Of a stretch of DNA of 64,000 nucleotides, positions 52,966 to 62,183 are shown piece by piece. The DNA comes from CAYNZV01 sp965217095 (GTDB lineage: Bacteria; Latescibacterota; UBA2968; UBA8231): positions 4,340,001 through 4,404,000 of the forward strand of contig OZ244235.1 of assembly GCA_965217095.1 (NCBI GenBank). The letters are read 5' to 3'. Below the pieces are notes generated by a model. That model did no database searches. It saw only the letters and a program-made list of their open reading frames with translations, and was not told the origin of the DNA. The number at the start of each line of letters is the position of its first letter. Within the stretch, counting starts at the first letter, position 1. A program made the position numbers and the translations under genes.

Positions 52966-53607
52966 TCAGAGTCCCGCCAAAGCCCGCACCGCGGAGGGAA
53001 CGGCGCGCACCGAATCCAGCACCGCGTAGGCTCCTGGAAACGGGGCACCTCGAGTCAGCTCATTCGGTATGACAATACAACGCAGACCGGCGGCGACCGC
53101 CGCTACGGCTCCGCGGGCGGAGTCCTCGACTACCACGCATTCTTCTGCCGTTGCCTGGCTGTGAGTCAGCGCTGCCCGGTACGCATCGGGATACGGTTTT
53201 CCGCGCTTGTAGTCTTCTCGAGTGAGCACGAACCGGAAGAATTCCATCAGGCCGCTGGACTGGTGAATGATATCGAAATGGTCGCGTCGAGAACCGGTAA
53301 CCACACCCATTTCAACCTCGCCGTGCAGTTCCTTTAACGTTTCCCAAACCCCGGGCAACACCGTATCGCGGTCCCGCAGCAGGCGAGCGTAACGCTGATT
53401 CCGCTTCCGACGCAGCTGTTCCCGCTCGAGCTTGGCGAGAGCCGCGAGGTCGAATACGCTTTCTCCACGGACCAGGGATTGCTCCATAAAGAAGTCGCGG
53501 GTCAGCGTAAGGCCGACGGTCGCCAAAACCTCCTGGCTGGACTGGAAATAGAGGGCCTCGGTGTCCACCAAGACACCGTCATTGTCCCAAAAAACGGTGA
53601 AAAACAT
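52966..53607 (-). CDS. HAD-superfamily phosphatase, beta-phosphoglucomutase-like
   Basis: The 213-residue protein has HAD motif I as DNDGVLVDTEAL (nucleophile Asp8 and acid Asp10), motif II in GVVTGSRRDH, the Lys of motif III in KRGKPYPDAY, and motif IV VVVEDSARGAVAA. The cap is a helical C1 cap, as in phosphoglycolate phosphatase/beta-PGM relatives. Substrate unknown. ATG 53607 has no close ribosome site. It is first in a four-gene minus-strand operon with the deacylase, propeller and MFS. Confidence 0.9.
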   Translation of the reverse strand: MFFTVFWDNDGVLVDTEALYFQSSQEVLATVGLTLTRDFFMEQSLVRGESVFDLAALAKLEREQLRRKRNQRYARLLRDRDTVLPGVWETLKELHGEVEMGVVTGSRRDHFDIIHQSSGLMEFFRFVLTREDYKRGKPYPDAYRAALTHSQATAEECVVVEDSARGAVAAVAAGLRCIVIPNELTRGAPFPGAYAVLDSVRAVPSAVRALAGL

Positions 53608-53754
53608 CTCGTCGACGCGGGTTCAGGGGGCGGGACGCGGCCCCCAAAATAGGCTAATTTCACCCACCGGCAAAAGGTGTATCTAGGATCGAGCGCTCGT
53701 AGCGGCTGCCGCGAGCGGGTACTGAAATCGTCATCGGGAAGGGAGTGCAACACG

Positions 53755-54275
53755 ATGTTGTACAATATCGAAGAAAGAGAACCTCGGCTGGTGGACAACT
53801 CGGTTTTCGTGGCCCCCAACGCTACAATTATCGGATCGGTGATCCTAGAAGCCGGTTCCAGTGTCTGGTTCAACGCCGTGATAAGGGGGGATAACGATCA
53901 GATCACCATTCAATCCGAAAGCAACGTCCAGGACGGCGCCATCCTCCACACCGACCCCGGGCTGCCGCTTCACGTTGGACGGCGGGTCACCATCGGTCAC
54001 GCGGCCGTGCTTCACGGCTGTTGGGTCGACGAAGGCTCCCTAATAGGAATCCAGGCCACGGTGCTCAACCGGGCCAAGATCGGTCCCATTGTATCGTTGG
54101 CGCCGGGGCGTTGATAGCGGAAGGCAAGGAGATTCCGCCCGAGAGTCTGGTGCTGGGGGTGCCTGCGCGAGTGAAACGCACCCTGACTCAGGAGGAACTC
54201 GAACATCTGGATGGGTTCGCTGAGCACTACGTCGAAAAAGCCCGGCACTACGCGACCTCGTTCAAACCGAGCTGA
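53755..54275 (+). pseudogene. Gamma carbonic anhydrase-like hexapeptide protein, frameshifted
   Basis: Left-handed beta-helix repeats run from NSVFVAPNATIIGSVILEAG to IGIQATVLNRAKIG. After that the frame shifts, and the expected CIVGAGALIAEGKEIPPESLVLGVPA is found one frame over, ending with LTQEELEHL and a helical tail. Adding one C to the CCC run at 54085-54087 restores the join as KIGPHCIVGAG. Metal ligands of the family are present: His in ILHTDP and the HAAVLHG pair. The complete protein would be about 173 residues, the normal size for YrdA/PaaY-type proteins. The change is a single missing base in a homopolymer. Confidence 0.82.
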
Positions 54276-54293
54276 ACCGGTTCCAGGAACTAC

Positions 54294-54593
54294 TCAGCGG
54301 CTGGCTTTGCGGGGGAGGGTAATCTGATTGGCGCCTTTGGCGCCCCCCGGTTTGTGTATCCCCCGTGCTCCGTCCGCCTTGCTCGGTTTGCTCGCGGGAC
54401 GCTTTTCGGGGTCGCCCGACTCTTTTTGGGACGCATGTTCGCGCGCTTCTTCTTGCGCTTTGAGCAACACCTCATGTTCCTGCGCTTGGTCCTCGGACAA
54501 ATGGCACTTCTTGTACTTCTTTCCCGAACCACACGGACACGGATCGTTGCGACCCGTATTCTTTAGACGTTCGATGCCTGTAGCTTCGGCCAT
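54294..54593 (-). CDS. SEC-C zinc-motif protein
   Basis: From ATG 54593, with GGAGG six bases before, the product has 99 residues. It carries one SEC-C zinc motif, GRNDPCPCGSGKKYKKCH, at about 14-31, the same as at the SecA C-terminus, where it binds zinc and SecB. The rest is low-complexity and charged (EVLLKAQEEAREHASQKES and then Pro/Lys/Gly-rich). It probably binds a protein partner or ribosome. It stands alone after the carbonic anhydrase-like gene and may have been missed in shorter annotations. Confidence 0.88.
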   Translation of the reverse strand: MAEATGIERLKNTGRNDPCPCGSGKKYKKCHLSEDQAQEHEVLLKAQEEAREHASQKESGDPEKRPASKPSKADGARGIHKPGGAKGANQITLPRKASR

Positions 54594-54684
54594 ATCTAAC
54601 CTCCACAAACGACCCGCGATTTATCTCTGAGAAAATCTTACGGTAAGGCGTCGGGGATGGCAATGCCGGCCCTCGGCGCTCAGA

Positions 54685-55905
54685 TCAAGCTTTGCTCTGG
54701 CTGGCCGCGGCACGACCGGATTCACCGATGCCCCGGTCGAAGCTGGGGTCGAGCCACAGCTGAACGCACTCGCTTTCGTAGCCACCATCGAGCTCACCTT
54801 GAGTAGCCAACTGTTGGATCTCGTCGGCACCGCACCACCGGGTTCGGCCGTCAGCGGGCAGGGTCAGATCGAGCGGTCCACTGCTTTGGTGGGCGTAGAC
54901 CCGATAGAGTCCCTCGGGCGCTGAAAAATCGCCGATGTAGCTCATCCAGGGGACCTCGACTCCGAGCTGCGAGCAGCATTCTTCTTGCAGCACACCGATG
55001 CAATTCGACAGCGGACTGCCGTTGTCATCGCTCGCAAAAGCGCTCCCCGGCAACCCCCACCCGTGTCCGCGATCGAGCAGCAAAAAACGGTCGCTCTGTT
55101 CCAGCAACAAGCCGCCGCTGTGTAATCCTTCACCGTAGTGGGGCAACAGCGAGCGCCCGTTGTAGGTAACGTTGCGGTGTGCCGCCTCGCTGTAGAGCTC
55201 GGGGCCGGAGGCGGTGGGAGCATTGAGCGCGCGGTATTTGAAATAGACCCCGTAGCGATCCCGGTCGGTGCGGTTGGGACCCGCGTGGTGCCAAGTGAAC
55301 ATGCTCATGAACAACAGATCGCCGCGACGCAGCTTGGCGTCTTGCATGGGAGCGATCTCGTCTGCCCTGGAACGCTCCACCCGCCACACCCGACCCTCCC
55401 GTCGCTTGCTGGTGAACCTGAACGAAGCAGGCGAAACGGATAGCGCGCCGATCTCCTCCACCAGATCCACCATCGGGGCTATGGCGAACAGCCAATTGAT
55501 CGAGGAACCGGCCTGTTGGTAGGTCTTGTAATCCTGATGCGCCGTGGGATGGCTGCCCTCATAGTCTGGGCTCGTCCCCCTGGCGCCCGGCGTCTTCAGG
55601 TACGCCACGCTGACGGACAGGGCCACCGGTCCGCCGAGCAATGCTTCCGCCCCACCGACCATCTTTGGATGGGTGGCGATGTAAGAAAGGCCGGGTTCGA
55701 GGATGGAACGGCCATCGACGTGAAAGGTGGTGGTCGGCGCCGGACATGGTTTTTTCCGGGTCTCTAGATCGGTGCGTTCCACCGAGTTCCGTATCCCGGC
55801 ACCGATCGACTCGGTTTCTTCGTGGGTTAATACCTGCCGAAGAATGAGAAAGCCCTGCTCGCGGTACTGGGCAACCTGATCGTCAGTGAGCTCTGAGCTT
55901 TTCAC
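54685..55905 (-). CDS. Phytanoyl-CoA dioxygenase family protein with C-terminal Nudix-like domain
   Basis: The 406-residue protein has an N-terminal PhyH Fe(II)/2-oxoglutarate dioxygenase domain (about 1-250): AHQDYKTY contains the HxD iron pair, WHHAGPN the distal His, and RYGVYFKYRA the 2-oxoglutarate Arg region. From about 265 to 395 it carries a beta-alpha-beta domain with FLLLDRGHGWGLPGSAF and VLQEECCSQLGVEV that resembles a Nudix fold, but the Nudix box is degenerate (the EExG acid pair reads SQLG). The fusion is uncommon. It starts at GTG 55905, 20 bp after the creatininase. Confidence 0.85.
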   Translation of the reverse strand: MKSSELTDDQVAQYREQGFLILRQVLTHEETESIGAGIRNSVERTDLETRKKPCPAPTTTFHVDGRSILEPGLSYIATHPKMVGGAEALLGGPVALSVSVAYLKTPGARGTSPDYEGSHPTAHQDYKTYQQAGSSINWLFAIAPMVDLVEEIGALSVSPASFRFTSKRREGRVWRVERSRADEIAPMQDAKLRRGDLLFMSMFTWHHAGPNRTDRDRYGVYFKYRALNAPTASGPELYSEAAHRNVTYNGRSLLPHYGEGLHSGGLLLEQSDRFLLLDRGHGWGLPGSAFASDDNGSPLSNCIGVLQEECCSQLGVEVPWMSYIGDFSAPEGLYRVYAHQSSGPLDLTLPADGRTRWCGADEIQQLATQGELDGGYESECVQLWLDPSFDRGIGESGRAAASQSKA

Positions 55906-55925
55906 GGGTTTCTTGTATACCGGTG

Positions 55926-56606
55926 TCAGCTGCCCAGCATCCCGCGCACGACGGCGGCGGTTGCGTCTACCGCGGCGTTGGCCAGCAGAACTCCCTGTTT
56001 GGCGCTAGCGTCGAGGGGCGAGCGGTCTTCCTGATCCTGCATCGCCGCCGAGCGAACGTTCTCGGGAAACAACGCCAGTGCAAATGCCGTCTCATACTCC
56101 TTGGCGTGACCGGGCACCCCACCTTTACACTGTTTTTCCGCCGTCTCCCGACTCAGGTCCCAGTAACTGTGAAACTGGATGTCGATGTCGGGGTCCAGCG
56201 AGCCGAAGTAGAGATCCCACTGGGGCAGGATCCCCTCCATTGGGCGCGAGTTGCCGCCATGCCCGTTGAGGATCAGAATCTTCTTGATTCCGTGGCGCGC
56301 CAAGCTCTCCACCGCATCGAACAACACCGACAGCCAGGGTCCGGGCTTCGCCGAGATCGTTCCCTTGTGTTCCATGTGGTGCTCGGAGATGCCGATCGCC
56401 ATCGGCACGCTCACCACGGCGTCGGGGTACAGTTTTTTTGCCGCCTCGGAGGCGACGTAGCTGGCACTTACGATATCGTGCTCCATCGCCAGGTGTTCGA
56501 GATGCTGCTCGTTGCTGCCGGTGGGCACGATCGCGGCGCGAAATTTTCCCTCCTCGAGGGCTTGCCTAAACTCGCGTCGGGTGAATTTCGCCAATCGAAC
56601 TTCCAT
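55926..56606 (-). CDS. Creatininase-family amidohydrolase
   Basis: The 226-residue enzyme has the creatininase fold and metal site: PTGSNEQHLEHL (His and Glu ligands), DIVSASYVASEA, HHMEHKGTISAKPG and the NGHGGN loop. The usual EQHGPHLP reads EQHLEHLA, a substitution in the substrate/metal loop. Family members hydrolyse creatinine, or deformylate in riboflavin and F420 pathways (ArfB) or mycofactocin maturation (MftE). No such pathway is visible here. It starts at ATG 56606, 20 bp before the PhyH gene, with which it probably forms an operon. Confidence 0.88.
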   Translation of the reverse strand: MEVRLAKFTRREFRQALEEGKFRAAIVPTGSNEQHLEHLAMEHDIVSASYVASEAAKKLYPDAVVSVPMAIGISEHHMEHKGTISAKPGPWLSVLFDAVESLARHGIKKILILNGHGGNSRPMEGILPQWDLYFGSLDPDIDIQFHSYWDLSRETAEKQCKGGVPGHAKEYETAFALALFPENVRSAAMQDQEDRSPLDASAKQGVLLANAAVDATAAVVRGMLGS

Positions 56607-56714
56607 ATCACCGTACCGTTGTATTGAGGTAACTCACTCTTTAGTGGGCGAGAATATAGCGCCGCTGTGGGAGGACGCCAGGCGTGTGTAGGTGGTTCCT
56701 GCGAATCCGAACCT

Positions 56715-57188
56715 CTAGTGCGGCGACCATTGGGTGTAGGGGTTGCGGGCCAGGTTGACGTTGTAGTACTCGGCCTGGCCGGTTACCTCGTCTCCGACCC
56801 AGGGCGGCTTGGCGAACGCCTGCTGCGTGCTGGCTAGCTCTACTTCGGCCACCTTCAGCCCTTGATTAACCCCATGGAACAGATCCACATCCCACAAGGT
56901 ACCGCCAAACTCGATCTTGTAGCGGGTCTTTTCGATGAGCGGCTCGCCGCAAAGGAGATCGAGCATGTCCCTCGCGTCGACGACCGGAATTTGATACTCG
57001 AACTCGCGGCGGCTGATGCCGGCATCGGCCCCTTTTACGGTCAGGTAAGCCCGGTCGCCGATAACGCGCACCCGCACGGTGGTAGTTCCTGCCGACGGAA
57101 GGTACCCCTGCCGACACTCTAGTCCCGCCTCGGCTCTGAGAAATTCGGTATCGATCACCAAAAATTTTCGTTCGATCTCATACGCCAT
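56715..57188 (-). CDS. CYTH-domain phosphatase/cyclase (triphosphate tunnel metalloenzyme)
   Basis: The 157-residue protein has the EIERKFLV signature at 4-11 and alternating charged strands: QGYLPSAGTTTVRVRVIG, AYLTVKGADAGISRREFEYQ, EKTRYKIEFGG, WDVDLFHGVNQGLKVAEVEL. These line a TTM tunnel for binding triphosphates. The likely reaction is tripolyphosphate or inorganic triphosphate hydrolysis, as in the CYTH/YgiF group. It lies between the creatininase (108 bp away) and the damaged FGGY gene. Confidence 0.9.
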   Translation of the reverse strand: MAYEIERKFLVIDTEFLRAEAGLECRQGYLPSAGTTTVRVRVIGDRAYLTVKGADAGISRREFEYQIPVVDARDMLDLLCGEPLIEKTRYKIEFGGTLWDVDLFHGVNQGLKVAEVELASTQQAFAKPPWVGDEVTGQAEYYNVNLARNPYTQWSPH

Positions 57189-57235
57189 CGGCGTTCTCTC
57201 CCTTCACCCACATCAAGAGTCAGCGCGGCACGTGT

Positions 57236-58464
57236 CTACTTCTCCGTAAGATAACCTACGTCAGCGAGCCGTCGCCTGAACTCGGCGTAACGCTCGTCGT
57301 AGACGCCTCTGCGCGTCAAATCCGGTTCAAACTGTCGTTCGATGCGCACCATCGAAGCCGCCGCGTCCCAGACGTTTTCGAAGTGGCTACTCGAGGCCGC
57401 TAACACGGCACTGCCAAAAGCCGCCGCCGGGTGCGCCGGACGGTGGATGCAGCGGCCGGCAACATCGGCTCTCAGTTGCAGCCAGGGATCGCTGCCACTG
57501 GCGGCGCCGGTGCTGAATATCGCCGAATCGCTTTTGCCCGCCACACCGTCTAACACCTCGTACCCCCTTCGGGCAACCAGAGTCCGGCGGGCAGCTTGTG
57601 GGAGTAGATCTGACCCAGCGCATCGACGGCGGGCTCCGGCGCCAACCGTTTGAAGATCAGGGTCGTGCCTAGGGAGGTATTGTCATCACCCGGTTGAGTG
57701 GCGCCCGAGGCGAGGAATCCGGCGGTGCCGTCGGTCGTTCCGGCCACGATCGCCAACCCGGACGGAAGCCGGCACACGGCGGCGGCTTGCGGACAAACAC
57801 CTCCCACCACCTCACCGGGTGCGACGACGTTTGGCAGCCGCTCCGCGACACCTTCTTCGGCGCACAGCCAAGGGGGCCAGGATTGCTCCCAAAGATCGTA
57901 CCCGGTCTTCAACGCATTGTTGAAATCGGTCGTCCCGTACTCCCCCGTGAGGAAAGCCATCGCGAAGTCCGCTTGATGCACAAACCAGCGGGTCTTTTCG
58001 AAGATGGCTGGTTCGCGCAGGCGCATCCAGCGAATCTTCGCGGCGGCAAATGAAGCTTCGATCCGATAGCCACGCTCTGCCCACCACGGACCCGCGAGCT
58101 CGGTAAGCTCTGCCGCCTCCTGCCGCGCTCGTGGATCGTTATACATAAGCGCGGGGCGCAAGACGGTGCCTTCCCCATCGACGGGAACTACGGTGCCCGA
58201 GGTGCCGTCCACGGCCACTGCCGCCACCTCGTTGCGACGGGTGCCCAGCTCGTTTCCTAGATGGCTCAGGGTCTGGATCAGGGCCTGACGCCAGGCGTCG
58301 GGCGACTGCTCGTGAGCCCCGTCGGTACCGACAGAGACGCCGCTTTCGTACCGGTGTTCAGCCCGGCTCACCAATTCGCCTGCGGCCGTAGTGACCAGTG
58401 CCCTCACGCCGGTGGTACCCAGGTCCACGCCGACGAACAAAGCCTGCTCCCGTCGCCGGTTCAC
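57236..58464 (-). pseudogene. FGGY carbohydrate kinase with internal deletion
   Basis: An N-terminal segment of 304 residues has the FGGY ATP/sugar fold (GVDLGTTGVRALV at 12-24, ALMYNDPRARQ, AGTTDGTAGFLASGA). It stops at WLPEGGTRC. The other frame resumes directly with a C-terminal segment (57236-57556; GYEVLDG, FSTGAASGSDPWLQLRADVAG, HPAAAFGSAVLAA). About 100 residues expected between them, including the second helical lobe, are missing at about 57556-57567. Total coding content is near 410, against about 500 in the family. This is a deletion, not a single-base slip. Substrate unknown; the GTG start at 58464 is the usual opening. Confidence 0.8.
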
Positions 58465-58590
58465 ACGGGATTTGCCGGGCTTGCCAGGGGTGCTGGCGGG
58501 TAATCACCAAAGCCCTGGGAACCGCTGCGCTGACCATTGACGGAGACCGTAGGCATACATTTCTTAACGCTCGTGACTTCAGTGGCCGAA

Positions 58591-59327
58591 ATGGTATCCG
58601 ACAAGGACCCATCAACCGAAGCCGTTCCCGTGCTCGTGGTCGACGACGACGTGGCCATTCTCGAGCTCTGCGCCCGCTAACGAGCCGCGGGTACGCCGTC
58701 GACATGGCGATGAACGCCGAGGAGGCGTTGCGCCGCGCGGAGGAGAATCCGTACCGGGTGATTCTGCTCGACCTCAAGTTGCCCGGGATGGATGGCATGG
58801 CCTGCATGCGGCGTTTAAAGGAACAGGGCTGCCGCGCCGCAATCGTTATGGTCACCGGCCACGGCACCATTCCGGCAGCGGTCGAAGCGATGACGTTCGG
58901 TGCGCTGGATTTCCTCGAGAAGCCATTTAACCCCGACCTGCTGGTGGCGAAGGTCCAGGAGATCATTGCGCGCCAGGATAGGAGCGCCAAGCTGTCGGAC
59001 GACCCGTTGGTAGCGTTCATCCAGGAACACGCCACGGAGGTGAACTCACGGCGCGACGTCGCCACCCAGTTGGGTGTGAGCCTCGAACAGGTCTCGCACC
59101 GCGTCCAGACGGCCACGGGCCAGTCGTTCAGGCAGTTTCTCCACACCTGCCGTCTCGACCTCTCCAAGCGCTTGCTGGAGTCCTCGGAAATGAACATTTC
59201 CCAGATCGCCAAGCGCGCCGGCTTTCAGACGGTGCAACACTTCAGCAGAGTTTTCCGGCGCTATGTCGGCGTGTCGCCGAAACAATACCGTCTTCAGAGT
59301 CGAGCCAGTATCAGCGGCCGCTCCTGA
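58591..59327 (+). pseudogene. Response regulator with AraC-type output, frameshifted
   Basis: The ATG at 58591 opens MVSDKDPSTEAVPVLVVDDD, the start of a receiver, but this frame stops at LELCAR. The next frame continues with LTSRGYAVDMAMNAEEAL, then VILLDLKLPGMDG (phosphorylatable Asp) and the receiver end ALDFLEKPFNPDLL. The C-terminal AraC helix-turn-helix is intact (NISQIAKRAGFQTVQHFSRVF, YVGVSPKQYR). A missing base near the CCC run at 58673-58675 explains the break. It diverges from the FGGY gene and could regulate it, although no operator is evident. Confidence 0.82.
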
Positions 59328-59343
59328 GCCGGGTCGGCGGCAG

Positions 59344-60213
59344 TCACACATTCTCCCGCGTCCAATCACCGTCGATCCAACGCCACATGCCGTCCGCAAG
59401 GTTCGCATCGCGCAACTCCGCGGGCAACCGATGCTCCCGCACGTTGTCGTAACACTGCAACATGGCGAATCGGCGGATGGAGGCGGGGAGGCGCCGACAG
59501 CGGTGAATCCGGGGTGACCGGTGGCGGGATAGGGGCCGCCGTGATTCATCGCCGGGGACACCGCTACGCCGGTGGGCATCTTGTCGTTGAGCAGCCGTCC
59601 CACGCAGATGCGCAGCCGCGGTTCGAGACGACGATAACTTTCGTCGTCGGCGTCGCCGCTGTGGCTGTAGATGCAACCGGTGAGATTGCCCTCGAACTGG
59701 TCCACGACCGCCGCCGCTTCGTCGAGATCGGTCGCCACTACACATAGACTCGCGTTGCCAAACGCCTCCTCCTGAAGGCGCTGCGGTTGGCGCAGAAATT
59801 CGTCGCCCGCCACGCGCAGCAAGGTATTCTCAAAGCGGTACCCCGAACCCTCCTCCACGGTCCCACCCGCCAGCAGCTGCGCCCCGGCAGCGCAAAGCAG
59901 CTTCGTGTTGCGCTCCATGCCCTCCTGTACGGCGCGACTCAACAAGGTTCCCACGGCGGCGGCTTGAAAGCTCGCTGCCGTCTGCTGCAAAAATCGATCG
60001 CTGGCCGCATCGGCGAGAAGGAGAACCAGACCGGGGTTGGTACAGAATTGACCCGTCCCCATCAGACATGAGGTGCTGAACTCCTCAGCGATCTCGGAAC
60101 CCCTCTCGGAGAGGGCACCGGGCAGGATGACGACGGGGTTGATGCTGCTCAGCTCGAGATAGATCGGTTTTCCCGCGGCGTCGGCCGCGCGTTTGCGCGA
60201 AGTAGCAGCTCCG
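59344..60213 (-). pseudogene. Aldehyde dehydrogenase remnant, truncated and frameshifted
   Basis: The remnant covers the C-terminal part of an ALDH of the 2,5-dioxovalerate (KGSA) dehydrogenase type: AADAAGKPIYLELSSINPVV, then MGTGQFCTNPGLVL with catalytic Cys, EEAFGNASLC and GGPYPATGHPGFTAVG. The frame then breaks near 59490-59497 (one base missing), and the tail RRFAMLQCYDNVREHRL continues one frame over to the stop at 59344. The N-terminal half, including the NAD-binding start, is absent: sequence continuity ends near 60205-60215, where an unrelated plus-strand fragment begins. About 285 of some 520 residues remain. Confidence 0.82.
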
Positions 60214-60717
60214 CCGCCTACGGCCCGGGTGAAAAAGCTGCTGGCTGAACTGGGCGACCTACCGGCGGAAGCAGAGGAAGAAGCCCGCACCATCGATGCC
60301 CTACAGGTCGAGAACCGGAATCTGAAACGGCAGCTGCGTTTGAAGCCGGTGCCGGAGATCGACGAGAAGGCGGTCGACCGCGCGGTTTCCCAGGCCATTC
60401 GCAATACCGATAGAGCCTACGAGAAGGTGGTAAAGAAGCTCGAACAGGACCTCGGCCGGCAAACAAGGGCCCACGTTGAGCCTTCTGAGCGGCCGGAAAT
60501 CGTTGTTCCTCGCGCTACGGAATCAGCAAGGCCCGCCAGAGTGGCAACTGCGCCGAGGGTTGCGTCGCCAAGTTCAAACGGCATCCCCAAGGGCGGTGCC
60601 ATGCGCATGCTAAAAGCGGCCGTGATGCTCTACCCTGAGCCGATTACCCGACAGCGCATGGCAACCCTGGCGGGCCTGAAACTTAGGCACCGCAGAACTT
60701 GCTGCAGGCAAAGTTAA
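60193..60717 (+). pseudogene. HerA/DUF87-like ATPase C-terminal fragment (tentative)
   Basis: The fragment starts without a natural N-terminus, overlapping the broken end of the ALDH remnant. It reads KKLLAELGDLPAEAEEEA, then a charged coiled coil (ENRNLKRQLRLKP, KAVDRAVSQAIRNTDRAYEK) and a linker. It ends in a winged-helix-like segment (AMRMLKAAVMLYPEPITRQR, MATLAGLKL) before breaking into unrelated residues. The pattern resembles the C-terminal tail of HerA/DUF87-type ATPases. No ATPase motif is visible in the fragment, so it can only be a remnant. Confidence 0.4.
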
Positions 60718-60759
60718 ATATTAGATTCATCATCTCAATTGTTTGATCAATGACAATCA

Positions 60760-60777
60760 TGTGTAGTATGTGTAGTA
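60760..60777 (+). repeat. Two tandem 9-bp direct repeats in OmpA leader
   Basis: TGTGTAGTA occurs twice in direct succession at 60760-60768 and 60769-60777, in an AT-rich 80-bp leader before the OmpA start (GGAGGAATATAGTT then ATG). TTGATCAA at 60743-60750 is a palindrome in the same leader. Confidence 0.85.
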
Positions 60778-60796
60778 ATAGTGGAGGAATATAGTT

Positions 60797-61951
60797 ATGA
60801 AAACCACACAATACCCCCACCACTTGTTATTCTCGGCTCTCGCGCTCATCGCAGGGGGTTTACTATTGGCCCCGGCTGCTTCGGCCCAATCCGACCCCGA
60901 TGAGTTGACTCGCTTCTCTGTCGGAAGCACTGTGGGCGGCCTGTTGCCCACCACCGAGTTAGAAGATGAGATCAACGTACTGGGATCTATCTATGTTCGG
61001 CGCGACATTGTTTCCAAATGGCAATTCGAATTGAACGGAGGCTACAAGCGGATCAATTCCTCTGACTCGGGAGTCGATGTCGGGATGGTCAGCGGCCGCC
61101 TCCTGTTCAGTCCCGTCGTCCGCAGGCAGTGGGATCTATACTTATCCAGCGGTATTGGCATCCTGCGCTACGATTGGGATCAGCCCAATATTTCGCCTTT
61201 ACGCACGCCCGGACTGGACGGCATCGGCTCCGTTCCCATGATTCCGTTGGGTACCGGGGTCCGGTATAAATTATCAGACAATCTGGCTTTGGAAGTCGCT
61301 CTCGGCTATACGATGGCCCTCAGCGACGCCATCAATGCAGTCGAAGACGGAGGTAACGACGCTTTGTGGCGAGGGACGATCGGTCTGACGCTCGGCCGCT
61401 TCGGCGACAAATCGGCCCGTCGGACCGCTCCGGCGGTCTCCGTAGCGCAGATGGATACGGACGGAAACGAATTCACTGATGACGAAGTGGAAGCCACGCA
61501 GCCCCAAACCGAACCCGATACGGCCGATACCGACGACGAGGACCTGAGCCCCGTCTTCGATATCGATCTCTTAGAAAAAGGGGAGCACGAGGAGCGCTTC
61601 GTAGAAATGCCCATGCCCATAGCTCAGCGCACTGTCCTGTTCGACCTGAACTTGGCGGATCTGTCCGGCGAAGCCGAACAGATCCTTGACGGCGTAACCC
61701 AGGATCTGATGGCGCGCCCAGGGGTGGCGGTGGTGCTGCGGGGCCACACCGATAGTAGTGGCCCCAACTTGTACAATACCAAGTTGGGCATGAAGCGGTG
61801 CCTGGCGGTCGAGAATTATATGATATCGAACGGGATTGACGCCGGACGTATGCACCTCGAATCCAAGGGCCAGAGCGAGCCGGCCAGCCCTAATGCCACG
61901 GCGGCTGGGCGCGCATTGAACCGCCGCGTGGAGATCATCCCGGTTGAGTAG
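60797..61951 (+). CDS. OmpA-family outer-membrane protein with acidic linker
   Basis: The 384-residue protein has a signal peptide (LLFSALALIAGGLLLAPAAS, cleaved around ASA-QS), an eight-strand-type beta-barrel of about 170 residues (FELNGGYKRINSS, GRLLFSPVV), then an acidic linker with DTDGNEFTDDEVE, a calcium-loop-like segment. It ends in an OmpA peptidoglycan-binding domain: VLFDLNLADLSGEAEQIL, GHTDSSGPNLYNTKLG with the conserved Asp, KRCLAVENYM with Arg, and LNRRVEI. It tethers the outer membrane to murein. GGAGG precedes ATG 60797. Confidence 0.92.
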   Translation: MKTTQYPHHLLFSALALIAGGLLLAPAASAQSDPDELTRFSVGSTVGGLLPTTELEDEINVLGSIYVRRDIVSKWQFELNGGYKRINSSDSGVDVGMVSGRLLFSPVVRRQWDLYLSSGIGILRYDWDQPNISPLRTPGLDGIGSVPMIPLGTGVRYKLSDNLALEVALGYTMALSDAINAVEDGGNDALWRGTIGLTLGRFGDKSARRTAPAVSVAQMDTDGNEFTDDEVEATQPQTEPDTADTDDEDLSPVFDIDLLEKGEHEERFVEMPMPIAQRTVLFDLNLADLSGEAEQILDGVTQDLMARPGVAVVLRGHTDSSGPNLYNTKLGMKRCLAVENYMISNGIDAGRMHLESKGQSEPASPNATAAGRALNRRVEIIPVE

Positions 61952-62183
61952 GCCAGTCTTCGCGGCATCGTCGGGTATCTATCGGTCGCAGGCGGCGGCC
62001 AGCTTTCCCATAAGCATTCGGATGGTCCTTGGAAAAGCGGGTGCGCGACGGGAAGTTGTGGAGCGGGTTGGAGCGGAGCGTCTTGTCTGTCCAGCGCATC
62101 AGGCCCTCGACGAAGCGCAGCGCGTCCTCGTAATCGTGCTGCCGTGGCGGTCTGGCCCTTGTCGAGGATAAAGAAAGAGCGCG
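61952..62183. other. Gene-free interval after OmpA
   Basis: No supported coding region lies in these 232 bases. A weak minus-strand open frame crosses it, but it has no start, ribosome site or family match. It leads into the damaged YfiR-like gene. Confidence 0.5.
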
